Source: Thermoflexales bacterium (lineage in GTDB: Bacteria > Chloroflexota > Anaerolineae > B4-G1 > DUEL01). Taken from it: a stretch of 45,865 bases of DNA. The stretch is from NCBI GenBank assembly GCA_014360895.1, contig JACIWQ010000012.1, positions 1-45,865 of the forward strand. The letters run 5' to 3'. Made by a program: the position numbers and the translations under genes. The number at the start of each line of letters is the position of its first letter. The stretch's first letter is position 1. Under the pieces are notes generated by a model, which was not told the origin of the DNA, did not search any database, and saw only the letters and a program-made list of their open reading frames with translations. Below, piece by piece: positions 24,940 through 33,475 of this stretch.

Positions 24940-25893
24940 TCAGTACCCCGCCTGCTTATCCACCACGTTGAGCAACGGTTCGCCCGCCACGTAGCGGCGC
25001 AGGTTTTCCAGGAAAAGGTCTATCTCCCGTTCATCTATGTGCGGCGAACTCCAGGAGTTGTGGGGGGTGATGATGACGTTGGGCATATCCCAGAGGGGGC
25101 TCTCTGGCGGCAGCGGCTCCTGAACAAAGACGTCCAGGCAGGCACCGCCGATTCGGCCTTCCCGCAGTGCCTCAATCAGTGCCTCTTCGTCCACAATGGC
25201 GCCGCGAGAGATGTTGATGAGCCAGGCGTCGGGCTTCATGGCCGCCAGTTCGGCCCGCCCGATCATCCCGCGTGTCTCGGCGGTGAGCGGGACGGCGATG
25301 ACGACGAAGTCGGAGCGCGCGAGCAACTCATGGAGGCGGTCCGGGGGCATGACCTCATCGGCGATGTCGCTGGGGGCGGGGCGGCGCCGGAGGCCCAGGA
25401 CGCGCATGCCGAACGCGCGGCAGAGCCGGGCCACCTCCGCGCCGATGTCCCCCAGGCCGACGATGCCCACCGTCAGGTCGCGCAGTTCCCGCAGGGGAAG
25501 TTTCTCCCACCGGTGCTCCCGCTGTCGGGCCCAGAATTCCGGCAGCCGCTTGACCACCGCCAGGATGTAGGCCATCACCGTCTCCGCAATGGGGACGTTG
25601 AAGACGCCGCTGGCGTTGGTCAGGATGGTATCCGACTCCCGCAGTTCGGGGAAGAGGAGATGGTCTACCCCGGCGCTGATGGTATGGACCCAGCGCAGGT
25701 TGGGGATACGGGTCAGGATGCGCCGGGTGGCCTCCGGATTCAGTCCCCAGCGGAGGAAGAGCACGTCTGCCCCCTCCAGACTCTGGGCGATCTCCCCCTC
25801 TGGCCCGATGGGGATGATTTCACAATCCGGCGCAATCTGGCAGACCGGCTCCCGCAGGCGTTCTATCAGATGGTCAGGAAGGAGAAGTTTCAT
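24940..25893 (-). CDS. D-2-hydroxyacid dehydrogenase family protein
   Basis: A 317-residue NAD(P)-dependent oxidoreductase. The nucleotide loop is TVGIVGLGDIGAEVARLC. Catalytic Arg is in LINISRGAIVDEEAL, Glu in DVFVQEPLPPESPLW and His in IITPHNSWSS. The N-terminal part (HTISAGVDHLLFPEL, LTNASGVFNVPIAE) matches glyoxylate/hydroxypyruvate-reductase-like members. The specific substrate cannot be read from sequence. It lies downstream of tRNA-Val in the same direction. Confidence 0.9.
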   Translation of the reverse strand: MKLLLPDHLIERLREPVCQIAPDCEIIPIGPEGEIAQSLEGADVLFLRWGLNPEATRRILTRIPNLRWVHTISAGVDHLLFPELRESDTILTNASGVFNVPIAETVMAYILAVVKRLPEFWARQREHRWEKLPLRELRDLTVGIVGLGDIGAEVARLCRAFGMRVLGLRRRPAPSDIADEVMPPDRLHELLARSDFVVIAVPLTAETRGMIGRAELAAMKPDAWLINISRGAIVDEEALIEALREGRIGGACLDVFVQEPLPPESPLWDMPNVIITPHNSWSSPHIDEREIDLFLENLRRYVAGEPLLNVVDKQAGY

Positions 25894-25932
25894 GGCTGCA
25901 ACCCGGGCAACTGCTACAAGGATGGGGGAAGG

Positions 25933-26006
25933 TGGGCGGTACAGGACTTGAACCTGTGGCCTCCTCCTTGTAAGGGAGGCGCTCTGACCGACTGAGCTAA
26001 CCGCCC
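25933..26006 (-). tRNA. tRNA-Val (anticodon TAC)
   Basis: A 74-nt cloverleaf: acceptor GGGCGGT/ACCGCCC, D arm GCTC...GAGC, anticodon stem CCTCC/GGAGG with loop CTTACAA (anticodon TAC), T arm ACAGG TTCAAGT CCTGT, discriminator A. The 3' CCA is not encoded. A good promoter lies just upstream. Confidence 0.97.
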
Positions 26007-26015
26007 GGCATAAAC

Positions 26016-26043
26016 ATCATAACACGTTTTTGGGGGAAGTCAA
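26016..26043 (-). promoter_or_regulatory. Promoter of tRNA-Val
   Basis: Minus-strand TTGACT (26043-26038), 16-bp spacer, TATGAT (26021-26016). Transcription would start 2-4 bases before the mature tRNA 5' end, so little 5' trimming would be needed. Confidence 0.7.
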
Positions 26044-26062
26044 TCGGCATAGATGCGAAACG

Positions 26063-27439
26063 TCACTTCTCCTTCCGCCCGCGCGGCCGGAAGACCAGCC
26101 GCAGCGGTACCCCGGTGAACGGGTAGTACTCCCGGATGCGGTTCTCCAGAAAGCGCTCGTAGGAGAAGTGGACCAGTTCCGGGTCGTTGACGGAGAAGAC
26201 GAACGTCGGTGGGGCCACCTCCGCCTGGGTGACGTAGTAAATCTTCAGGTGTTTCCCCGCCTTCGCGGGCGGCGCGTGCCGGGCGATGGCGTCCCGAATC
26301 AGCCGGTTCAGTTCCCCTGTCGGGATGCGGTAGTGGCGCGCCGCGTGGACCTCCAGCGCCTGCGGGATGACCCGCTCCACCCCCTGCCCCGTCCGCGCGG
26401 AGATGAAGAGGACGGGCACGTAATCCAGAAACTTCAGCGCCTCCCGCACGTGGGCCATATATTCCCGCTGCGTCCCCCGCCCTTTGGGCACCGCGTCCCA
26501 TTTGTTGACCAGGACCAGCACACCGCACCCCTCTTCCAGGATGAACTGGGCCACATGGGCGTCCTGTGCGGTCACCCCCTCGGTGGCGTCCACCAGGAGC
26601 AGGGAGACGTCGGCGCGCTGGATGGCCCGCAGCGCCCGCAGGACGGAATACTGTTCCACGCCGGGCTGGACCCGCCCGCGCCGCCGGATGCCGGCCGTAT
26701 CTATCAGCGTGATGGGCGTCCCCTCCCACTCCATGCGGGTGTCTATGGCGTCGCGCGTCGTCCCCGGCACCGGGCTGACGATGGCCCGCTCCTCCCCCAG
26801 CAGTCGGTTCAGCAGCGACGACTTGCCTACGTTGGGCCGGCCCACGATGGCCAGTTTGACCGACTCGTCCTCCGGCTCCGCCTCCCACGTCGGCAGCGCC
26901 TGCACCACCCGGTCCAGAAGGTCCGCCACCCCGTAGCCGTGCAGGGCGGAGATGGGATGGATTTCCTCCAGTCCCAGTTCGTAGAACTCCACTGCCGCCT
27001 CCCGCACCCGGGAGCTCTCGGCCTTGTTGGGGGCCAGGAAGACGGGCTTCCGGGAGCGGCGGAGAATGTCGGCGACCTCCCGGTCGGCGGGCGTCGGGCC
27101 GGTGGTGGCGTCGGTCAGGAAGACGACGACGTCGGCCTCGGCGATGGCCTGCTCCGCCTGCGCGCGGATGAGCGGGATGAAGGGCGCGGAGTCCTCCGCC
27201 AGCGGCTGCGCGGGCGCAGGTCGTTGCCCTTCGGCCACCCGCTCCGGCCAGACCTCTATCCCGCCGGTATCCACCACCGTGAAGAGCACCCCGTTCCACT
27301 CCGCCGTGGCGTGGAGACGGTCGCGCGTCGTCCCCGGACGGTCGTCCACCACCGCCAGTTTCCGCCCGACGATGCGGTTGAACAGAGTGGACTTGCCCAC
27401 ATTGGGCCGTCCGACCAGTGCCACCATCGGCCTGGGCAT
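26063..27439 (-). CDS. der: Ribosome biogenesis GTPase Der (EngA)
   Basis: A 458-residue double GTPase that acts in 50S subunit assembly. Two G domains each carry GRPNVGKS (first at residues 10-17, second near 195), with DTGG and DTAG switch motifs and NKAE/NKWD G4 motifs. A KH-like C-terminal domain follows (PPTFVFSVNDPELVHFSYER, YYPFTGVPLRLVFRPR). The linker between G domains contains an alanine/proline-rich insertion near residues 70-85. The start 27439 has GAGGTG four bases upstream, and the preceding gap is a repeat. Confidence 0.97.
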   Translation of the reverse strand: MPRPMVALVGRPNVGKSTLFNRIVGRKLAVVDDRPGTTRDRLHATAEWNGVLFTVVDTGGIEVWPERVAEGQRPAPAQPLAEDSAPFIPLIRAQAEQAIAEADVVVFLTDATTGPTPADREVADILRRSRKPVFLAPNKAESSRVREAAVEFYELGLEEIHPISALHGYGVADLLDRVVQALPTWEAEPEDESVKLAIVGRPNVGKSSLLNRLLGEERAIVSPVPGTTRDAIDTRMEWEGTPITLIDTAGIRRRGRVQPGVEQYSVLRALRAIQRADVSLLLVDATEGVTAQDAHVAQFILEEGCGVLVLVNKWDAVPKGRGTQREYMAHVREALKFLDYVPVLFISARTGQGVERVIPQALEVHAARHYRIPTGELNRLIRDAIARHAPPAKAGKHLKIYYVTQAEVAPPTFVFSVNDPELVHFSYERFLENRIREYYPFTGVPLRLVFRPRGRKEK

Positions 27440-27458
27440 CTTGCACCTCGCCTGTATC

Positions 27459-27565
27459 TACCACGAAGACACCAAGACACGTGGTAAATCGCTTTTCACC
27501 ACGAAGACACCAAGACACGAAGAATCATTGTTAATTCCCCTTTGTGCCTTCGTGTCTTGGTGGTT
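27459..27565. repeat. Intergenic iterated repeat between cdaR and der
   Basis: The phrase CCACGAAGACACCAAGACACG occurs twice here (about 27459 and 27498, shown as CCACGAAGACACC + AAGACACG), followed by an inverted copy, CTTCGTGTCTTGGTGG, at 27548. The ends can therefore pair into a hairpin. Units are 8-9 nt (GTCTTGGT/GTCTTCGT on the minus strand). Confidence 0.85.
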
Positions 27566-27566
27566 C

Positions 27567-28808
27567 CTATCCGCCCGGCGTTGGCGTGACGGGCAGAGAG
27601 ATTTCCACCTGGACGGTGGCGGGCAGGACGGCGCCCACCACCACCCCCTGCGGCGTGACCACCACCTGCGGCTCCAGCGAATAGCGACCGGCGTTCAGAC
27701 CGAAGAGGTCCACCAGCACCCGCACGTCCTCTGGCCGCAGTTCCTCCAGCACCGGCAGCGGCCCGTTCAGGATGACCTCCACCTCCTCCGGCGCGACGGT
27801 CGCCGTCAGGCCCGGGGCCAGCCCCTGAACCTCCACCGGACGGCGGACGGTCATGCTCCCCTCTATCGGGACGACGGTGACCCGGACGGTGACCACCGGC
27901 TCCTTCATCAGGAGCGACACCCCCTCCGGCGTCACCAGCGGAAGCCGCACCTCCAGGCTCTCCTTGGTGTTCTCCAGGTCCAGCGGCGCCGTCTCCAGAT
28001 AGCCGGGAATCTGGGAGATGACCTCCGGCGCGCCGTAGACGGTCACCACGGGCGGCTCCACGGTGATGCCGGAAATCCGGTAGCCGGAGGCGACCTGGCC
28101 GGTCAGCCGGGCCGTCACCGCCAGGTCCCGGAAGCCGCTCAGTTGCTCCACGGCCACGTGGACGGTGATGCGGGACGGTGCCAGGGTGATGTAGGGCACT
28201 TCTTTGCCCTGGCCGTCGTACGGCTTGAGGTCAAACTCGCCGTCCACGTCGGCCCGGCGGCCCTCCACGGAGACGACGGCCTGGGCCTCCACTACCTGAG
28301 CGACCAGCGACTCCGGCCCGCTGACAGTGACGGTCAGGACGTCGGTCTCCGGCGGACGGGCGATGTAGCCCAGCGGCGTATTCCCCTCCAGGCGGACCCG
28401 GACCGGCACCTCCGCCTGGGTGATTTTTTCCAGATACACCAGCAGGGTAGCGGGCTCCACCCGCCGGACCTGGACCGGCCCCAGGGCCACCTGGACCTGG
28501 ACGGGCAGGGAGTGAGTGCCGGGCTTGAGCCCGCTCAGGTTGACGGACGCCCGGATGTCCTCGGGCCGCAGTGCCTTCCAGACCGACTGAGGCGCCCGCA
28601 GGACGACGGAGACGCGCGCGTCGGTCTGGCCGTAGGCGATCATTCCCTCCGGCGGATTGGTCAGCGAGACCGGTATGGCCGAGGGGAAGGTCTGCTCCAG
28701 GGTGGGATTCTCCTGCTCCACGGCCGTCGCCCAGATGAGGATGGAAAGGGCCAGGGAGAAGAGAATCAGCCCCAGATTGCTCCAAAGCCAGCGCAGCGCT
28801 TTTCTCAT
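27567..28808 (-). CDS. cdaR: YbbR-domain protein, regulator of diadenylate cyclase
   Basis: A 413-residue membrane-anchored protein. The N-terminal helix is LGLILFSLALSILIWATAVE, followed by four YbbR-like beta repeats on the outside (for example VPVSLTNPPEGM-like IPVSLTNPPEG, VPVRVRLEGNTPLGY, ARLTGQVASGYRISG with VTVYGAPEVI, and RRPVEVQGLAPGL). It ends in PVTPTPGG. CdaR binds CdaA and modulates c-di-AMP synthesis. The gene directly follows cdaA (6 bp after its stop). Confidence 0.92.
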   Translation of the reverse strand: MRKALRWLWSNLGLILFSLALSILIWATAVEQENPTLEQTFPSAIPVSLTNPPEGMIAYGQTDARVSVVLRAPQSVWKALRPEDIRASVNLSGLKPGTHSLPVQVQVALGPVQVRRVEPATLLVYLEKITQAEVPVRVRLEGNTPLGYIARPPETDVLTVTVSGPESLVAQVVEAQAVVSVEGRRADVDGEFDLKPYDGQGKEVPYITLAPSRITVHVAVEQLSGFRDLAVTARLTGQVASGYRISGITVEPPVVTVYGAPEVISQIPGYLETAPLDLENTKESLEVRLPLVTPEGVSLLMKEPVVTVRVTVVPIEGSMTVRRPVEVQGLAPGLTATVAPEEVEVILNGPLPVLEELRPEDVRVLVDLFGLNAGRYSLEPQVVVTPQGVVVGAVLPATVQVEISLPVTPTPGG

Positions 28809-28838
28809 CGGGAATCAGCGAATCAGAGAATCAGAAGG
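28809..28838. repeat. 8-nt iterated repeat over the cdaA stop and cdaR start
   Basis: Minus-strand units CTGATTCT, CTGATTCG, CTGATTCC end two bases before the cdaR ATG. The repeat encodes the last residues (SDSLIR) and stop of CdaA, so it has been built into the coding sequence. Confidence 0.8.
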
Positions 28839-29675
28839 CTCGGCAGTATGCTGATTCTCCGGGTTCTTTTGGTTCCTTTTCCGGAAGCGGCGGGGTTCCA
28901 GGATGTTCTGGTAGAAGGCCCGCAGGACCCGTTCCAGACGGTCGGGCTCCAGGTCGCGGATGATGCGGCCGTTGTGGGCCACGGAGATGCTCCCCCGCTC
29001 CTCGGAGACGACGACGGCGATGGCGTCCGTCTCCTCGGTGACGCCCAGGGCGGCGCGGTGGCGCAGGCCCAGCCGCCGGTCTTCCAGGAAGGCGGTGGAG
29101 AGCGGCAGGACGCATGCGGCAGCGATCACCCGTCCGTCCCGCAGGATGACCGCGCCGTCGTGCAGGGCCACGTGCGGGTCAAAGAGGGCGATCAGCAGTT
29201 CCGGCGAGGTCTCGGCGTCCAGCATCACCCCGGTCTCCACGTACTCCTGGAGCCCGGTCTCCCGCTCCAGGACGATGAGGGCGCCGATGCGGCGGCGGGA
29301 GAGGACCCGGCACGCCTCGGCGACGGCGCTGAGGGAGCGGGAGAGGACGGCCCGCTGGCCCGCGCTGCGGGTGAGGAGTTGGCCGGCCCGGCCCAGCCGC
29401 TCCAGCGCCCGCCGCAGTTCCGGCTGGAAGATGACCGGGACGGCGACCAGCAGGGCCGGCAGGGCCCGCTCCACCAGCCAGGCGAAGGCCCGCAGCTGGA
29501 AGACGGTGCTCAAGAGGGCCAGAAGGATGATGAGCAGGATGATGCCGCGCAGCAGCGAAACCGCCCGCGTCCCCCGGACCAGGTAGAGGATGCCGAAAAA
29601 GATGGCGGCGACCAGGGTGATGTCCACCAAGTCCACCCACCGGATGCGCTGAAGGGTCCAGAGCAGGTCTATCAT
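28815..29675 (-). CDS. cdaA: Diadenylate cyclase (c-di-AMP synthase)
   Basis: A 286-residue membrane enzyme that makes c-di-AMP from two ATP. Three N-terminal helices (VDITLVAAIFFGILYLV, SLLRGIILLIILLALLS, ALPALLVAVPVIFQPEL) precede the DAC domain with DGA at 173-175 (VALHDGAVIL) and RHR at 205-207 (LGLRHRAALG). Start 29675 (MIDLLWTLQ) is chosen over a longer frame from 29720 that only reads repeat sequence. The start has no Shine-Dalgarno because an octanucleotide array directly precedes it. Downstream cdaR and der complete the operon; c-di-AMP controls turgor and potassium balance. Confidence 0.95.
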   Translation of the reverse strand: MIDLLWTLQRIRWVDLVDITLVAAIFFGILYLVRGTRAVSLLRGIILLIILLALLSTVFQLRAFAWLVERALPALLVAVPVIFQPELRRALERLGRAGQLLTRSAGQRAVLSRSLSAVAEACRVLSRRRIGALIVLERETGLQEYVETGVMLDAETSPELLIALFDPHVALHDGAVILRDGRVIAAACVLPLSTAFLEDRRLGLRHRAALGVTEETDAIAVVVSEERGSISVAHNGRIIRDLEPDRLERVLRAFYQNILEPRRFRKRNQKNPENQHTAEPSDSLIR

Positions 29676-29752
29676 GATGCAGGATGCAAGAATGCAAGAA
29701 TGCAGGATGCAAGGATGCAAGAATGCAAGAATGCAGGATGCAAGGATGCAAG
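29676..29752. repeat. 7/8-nt iterated repeat abutting the cdaA start
   Basis: About ten units alternating GCATCCTT, GCATCCT and GCATTCTT (minus strand) run straight into the cdaA ATG. The pattern itself repeats as a higher-order block of about 38 nt. The rest of 29753-29897 holds no gene beyond a nine-codon frame (29863-29892) with AGGAG before its ATG. Confidence 0.88.
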
Positions 29753-29897
29753 GGACAGAGCGCAGGGAGCGGGGCGCAGAGCACGATCAGTCAAGACGTC
29801 CGAGGACGAACCGATGCGCAATAGCGCTACCGTACACGCTCACTCCCGCTATTCATTTGCGCTCATACGGTAAGGAGCTCTTTCCCGCTCATTTCTC

Positions 29898-30122
29898 CTA
29901 AACGTACTCGTATACCGGTACCCGAATCATTCGCTTTGGCTTGCTTTTTCGCCAAATCATCTTTTGCAAACGCTCCACCGTCTCCGGTGAGAATAACTGC
30001 TCGCCTGTTTCCACGTTCACTCGCGCCGGGACATTCTCAACCACAATCAGTTGACCGTTGATCTCCAGCGTGTATATAACTCTTGTCTCCACCAGTTTCT
30101 CGCTCCAGCAATCAGTGCTCAT
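29898..30122 (-). CDS. YgiT/MqsA-N-like small protein lacking zinc cysteines
   Basis: A 74-residue protein. The central part VIYTLEINGQLIVVENVPARV and GEQLFSPETVERLQKMIW matches the YgiT-type zinc-finger domain of MqsA-like antitoxins. Normally two CxxC pairs flank this region; here the first reads CWSE and the second NVET, so the zinc site is gone. The expected toxin partner (for example DUF4258) is not adjacent. The start has AGGAG seven bases upstream, so it appears to be expressed. Confidence 0.75.
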   Translation of the reverse strand: MSTDCWSEKLVETRVIYTLEINGQLIVVENVPARVNVETGEQLFSPETVERLQKMIWRKSKPKRMIRVPVYEYV

Positions 30123-30165
30123 CTCACGTTCTCCTCACTTTGAAATCAATCCACTTCGTTGAACC

Positions 30166-31185
30166 TCAAAACAGCATCGGCTGCTCCGGCCGGGAGTAGG
30201 GCAGGCGCAGGTGCTCGTAGGCCCGGGCGGTGGCCACCCGGCCGCGCGGGGTCCGCTCCAGGAAGCCCAACTGCAGCAGATACGGCTCCACCACGTCCAT
30301 AACCGTATCCGCTTCCTCGCTGACGGCGGCGGCAATGGTCTCCAGACCCACCGGCCCGCCGCCGAATTTCTCTATGATGGTCCGCAGCACCCGCCGGTCC
30401 AGGTCGTCCAGGCCCAACTCGTCCACTTCCAGCAACTCCAGCGCCTCCCGGGCCACCGGGCCGGTGATGCGGCCGTCGGAGCGGACCTGGGCGTAGTCCC
30501 GCACTCGCTTCAAGAGGCGCAGGGCGACGCGCGGGGTCCCCCGGCCGCGCCGGGCAATCTCCGAGACCCCTTCGTCGTCCACCTCCAGGTTCAGCACCTG
30601 CGCGGCCCGCCGGACGATGGCCTCCAGTGCCGCCGTGTCGTAGAAATCCACCCGGAAGGTGGCCCCGAAGCGGGCACGCAGGGGGGCCGTCAGCAGGGCC
30701 AGCCGGGTTGTCGCGCCGACAACGGTGAAGCGAGGCAGTTGCAGACGGATGGAGCGGGCCGCCGGCCCCTTCCCCACCACCAGGTCCAGAACGAAGTCCT
30801 CCATAGCCGGGTAGAGAATCTCCTCCACCGCCCGCCCCAGACGGTGGACTTCGTCTATGAAGAGGACTTCTTTCTCCCGCAGGTTGCTCAGGATGGCAGC
30901 CAGGTCACCGGCGCGCTCAATGGCCGGCCCGGCCGTGGCGCGGATGGGCACGCCCATCTCGTTGGCGACGATGTGGGCCAGCGTGGTCTTGCCCAGGCCC
31001 GGCGGGCCGTAGAAGAGGACGTGGTCCAGCGCCTCCCCCCGCTGACGGGCGGCCTCAATCAGGATGCGCAGGTTCTCCCGCAGCCGGTCCTGCCCAATCA
31101 GGTCGTCCAGCCGCTGGGGACGCAGGGTCTGATCCAGTTGCCGTTCATCCGGCCGGACGCGCGGTGAGATGATGCGGTTCTCCAT
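30166..31185 (-). CDS. ruvB: Holliday junction branch-migration helicase RuvB
   Basis: A 339-residue AAA+ motor. Walker A is GPPGLGKT (60-67), Walker [17 protein letters not shown], sensor region [20 protein letters not shown], and a C-terminal winged helix with [17 protein letters not shown] and [16 protein letters not shown]. Start 31185 ([10 protein letters not shown]) is chosen. The frame extends upstream only through the promoter, and there is no Shine-Dalgarno sequence, consistent with a near-leaderless transcript. It is apart from ruvC-ruvA, which lie at 18.8-19.9 kb. Confidence 0.97.
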   Translation of the reverse strand: MENRIISPRVRPDERQLDQTLRPQRLDDLIGQDRLRENLRILIEAARQRGEALDHVLFYGPPGLGKTTLAHIVANEMGVPIRATAGPAIERAGDLAAILSNLREKEVLFIDEVHRLGRAVEEILYPAMEDFVLDLVVGKGPAARSIRLQLPRFTVVGATTRLALLTAPLRARFGATFRVDFYDTAALEAIVRRAAQVLNLEVDDEGVSEIARRGRGTPRVALRLLKRVRDYAQVRSDGRITGPVAREALELLEVDELGLDDLDRRVLRTIIEKFGGGPVGLETIAAAVSEEADTVMDVVEPYLLQLGFLERTPRGRVATARAYEHLRLPYSRPEQPMLF

Positions 31186-31194
31186 GCTACCGGT

Positions 31195-31200
31195 ATTATA
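31195..31200 (-). promoter_or_regulatory. -10 element of ruvB
   Basis: Minus-strand TATAAT at 31200-31195, within GGTATAATACC. The expected transcript start is about 31188, three bases from the ruvB ATG. No convincing -35 box; TTTGTC with a 16-bp spacer is the best candidate. Confidence 0.5.
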
Positions 31201-31247
31201 CCCCAACCTGCCCACGGACAAAAGCCGCTTTGGGTCTGGCGCTTTTG

Positions 31248-31627
31248 CAACTGGATAAATGGCGCCGATTAGTTGCAGTTTGATAAATTATTTCGGCAAT
31301 CGCCGTTTACGCCCGACCGGAACGGTCGGGTTCAGACGCAAAGCCCCACGGGGCGAGGCCCCTCGGGCCGTGGCCCCACGGGGCGAGGTAGCTCCCTCGG
31401 CCTGAGGCCCTTCGGGGCGAGCCCTCAGGGCGTGGCCCTCGGGGCCGAGATCGCTTCGCTCCGCTCGCGATGACATTGCTCGGGCCGTGGCCCCACGGGG
31501 CGAGGCCCCTCGGGCCGTGGCCCTGCGAGCTATCGGAGAGCCCCGAAGGGGCTTCGCAGAGTGAGCCCGATGCTTTAGCGTCGGGCGAAAGCGGCGCCCA
31601 CTATTGCCGGAATCATTTATCCAGTTG
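31248..31627. repeat. 380-bp GC-rich element bounded by 13-14 bp inverted repeats
   Basis: CAACTGGATAAAT (31248-31260) is mirrored by ATTTATCCAGTTG (31615-31627). The interior is made of repeated short palindromes such as GGCCGTGGCCCCACGGGGCGAGG (in parts: GGCCGTGGCCCC, ACGGGGCGAGG), occurring about four times, plus GAGCCCCGAAGGGGCTTC. No credible gene inside. It could be a non-autonomous mobile element (MITE-like) or a repeat cluster. Confidence 0.6.
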
Positions 31628-31649
31628 TAAGAAGGTGACCGTCACCTTA

Positions 31650-32030
31650 CGCGAGCTGCCGGAGGCAGCAAAGCAATCTCCCTTCACCTTTGGGGATTGC
31701 TTCGGGCGCTGCGCGCCCTCGCAATGACCCCGGACGGTCATTGCGAGCTGCCGGAGGCAGCAAAGCAATCTCCCATCACCTTTGGGGATTGCTTCGGGCG
31801 CTGTGCGCCCTCGCAATGACCCCGGACGGTCATTGCGAGCCGCCGAAGGCGGCGAAGCAATCTCCCATCACCTTTGGGGATTGCTTCGGGCACTCCGTGC
31901 CCTCGCAATGACCCCGGACGGTTATTGCGAGCTGCCGGAGGCAGCAAAGCAATCTCCCAATCACCTTTGGGGATTGCTTCGGGCGCTGCGCGCCCTCGCA
32001 ATGACCTCTTCGGGCGCTGTGCGCCCTCGC
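31650..32030. repeat. 92-bp tandem array of paired palindromic repeats, four units
   Basis: The motif GGGGATTGCTTCGGGC recurs at 31692, 31784, 31876 and 31969 (spacing 92, 92, 93). Each unit has two palindromes of opposite sense: ATTGCTTC-GGGCGC...GCGCCC-TCGCAAT and GTCATTGCGAG-CTGCC...GGCAG-CAAAGCAAT. The stem tips vary in compensated pairs between units. The interval 31186-32137 contains no gene. Confidence 0.9.
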
Positions 32031-32137
32031 AACGGCCCTTCCGCCGTGGTGCAGTTCGCCTGTACCCAGACTGGCCTGGCAGCCTGCGCTCCAGGAGACC
32101 CGCTCAGTCCTCTACGGGCGACACCGCGCCGTCGCCC

Positions 32138-33382
32138 TTACGGCCACCACACCCCCGGAATGGGTTCGCCGCATTCCGGACAGGCCCCGTCCCGCAGGCG
32201 GTACGCCGTCACGTTGAAGCCCTCTCGGGCAATCAGCAGGGCCCCGCAGCGGGGGCAGTAGGTGTGGTTCCCCGGATGTCCCCAGACGTTCCCGATGTAG
32301 ACGAAGCGCATCCCCTCTTCCAGAGCAATCTCCCGGGCCCGTTCCAGCGTCTCCACCGGCGTCGGGGGGAGATTGGTCAGTTTGTACTGGGGGGTGAAAC
32401 GGGTGAAGTGGAGGGGGACGTCGGGGCTGATTTCCCGCGCCAGCCAGCGGGCCAGCGCCCGCAGTTGGTCGGCACGGTCGTTCAGTGTGGGCACCACCAG
32501 GTTGACAATCTCCAGATGGATGCCGCTTTCGTGGATGACCCGGATGGCCTCCAGAACGGGCCTCAGTTCCGCGCCGCAGATTTCCCGATAGAAGCGCTCG
32601 TCGTACCCCTTCAGGTCAATCTTGATGGCGTCCACGGCGGCGCAGAGGGCCCGCAGCGGCTCGGGGTCAATGAATCCGGCGGAGACGACGACGTTCCGGA
32701 GCCCCGCCGCCCGCCCCTGCCGGGCCGTCTCCAGCATGTACTCGTAGAAGACCGTCGGCTCGGTGTAGGTGTAGGCGATGACGGGCGCCCCCGCCTGGAG
32801 GGCATAGCGGACCACCGCCTCCGGCGGCAGGTCTATGTTTTCCGTCTCCTCCGGGGGGAACTGGGAGATGGTCCAGTTCTGACAGTAGAGGCAGCGGAGG
32901 TTACAGCCCGCCGTCGCCAGGGAGAAGGCCGCCGCCGTGGGGAGGAAATGGTAGAAAGGCTTCTTTTCAATGGGGTCCACATGGACGGCGCAGGGGTTGC
33001 CGAAGACGACGGAGAAGAGCTGACCGCCCCGGTTCTCCCGCACCCGGCAGCGCCCCCGCTGCCCCTCCGCAATCAGGCAGCCGTGGGGACAGAGGTGGCA
33101 GCGGACATAGGTGCCCGTGTGGGGGGTGTGGCAGTAACTGACGGGGAGGGAGGGTTCGGTCTCGCTGTGACAGGCGGAGCAGCGAAGGGTGCCTTCTTCT
33201 ACCGTGGGGGTGGCGTAGAGGGCCTCCACCGACCAGGGCGTGGGCGGGGACGGAGGGGGCGGGGGCGCCCCTGCCGGTTCCCGCTCCCACCACCGCTCGC
33301 CCAATCCGGCGGCGATGCCCAATCCCACACCACCCCAAACAGCTAGTTTGCCCAGAAACTCCCGACGCGTCAACCCACTCAT
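32138..33382 (-). CDS. amrS: AmmeMemoRadiSam-type radical SAM protein with Tat-like signal
   Basis: A 414-residue radical SAM enzyme. The N-terminus has a twin-arginine signal (LTRREFLGKLAVWGG), then a P-rich linker. CSACH (68-72) follows, as a haem-c-like CxxCH. Then come CHLCPHGC and GRCRVRENRGGQLFS. The radical SAM cluster is C160xxxC164xxC167 (AGCNLRCLYCQNW), with AYTYTEPTVFYEYMLE and AIKIDLKGYDERFYRE further on. A C-terminal zinc ribbon carries CPRCG and CPECG. It belongs to the pyruvate-formate-lyase-activase-like AmrS group; AmmA/Memo partners are not in the window. Start 33382 is fixed by the Tat motif and directly follows a 7-nt repeat. Confidence 0.88.
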   Translation of the reverse strand: MSGLTRREFLGKLAVWGGVGLGIAAGLGERWWEREPAGAPPPPPSPPTPWSVEALYATPTVEEGTLRCSACHSETEPSLPVSYCHTPHTGTYVRCHLCPHGCLIAEGQRGRCRVRENRGGQLFSVVFGNPCAVHVDPIEKKPFYHFLPTAAAFSLATAGCNLRCLYCQNWTISQFPPEETENIDLPPEAVVRYALQAGAPVIAYTYTEPTVFYEYMLETARQGRAAGLRNVVVSAGFIDPEPLRALCAAVDAIKIDLKGYDERFYREICGAELRPVLEAIRVIHESGIHLEIVNLVVPTLNDRADQLRALARWLAREISPDVPLHFTRFTPQYKLTNLPPTPVETLERAREIALEEGMRFVYIGNVWGHPGNHTYCPRCGALLIAREGFNVTAYRLRDGACPECGEPIPGVWWP

Positions 33383-33420
33383 GTGACCACAGACCACGGA
33401 CGACAGACAACAGACCACAG
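33383..33420. repeat. 7-nt iterated repeat abutting the amrS start
   Basis: Minus-strand units TCTGTGG, TCTGTTG, TCTGTCG, TCCGTGG, TCTGTGG then TCAC run into the ATG at 33382. No Shine-Dalgarno sequence. Confidence 0.88.
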
Positions 33421-33475
33421 AGGATGGACCTCCGGCCAACGGGGCTTTGTGCTACGTTATTTCTGTCAGGACTTA

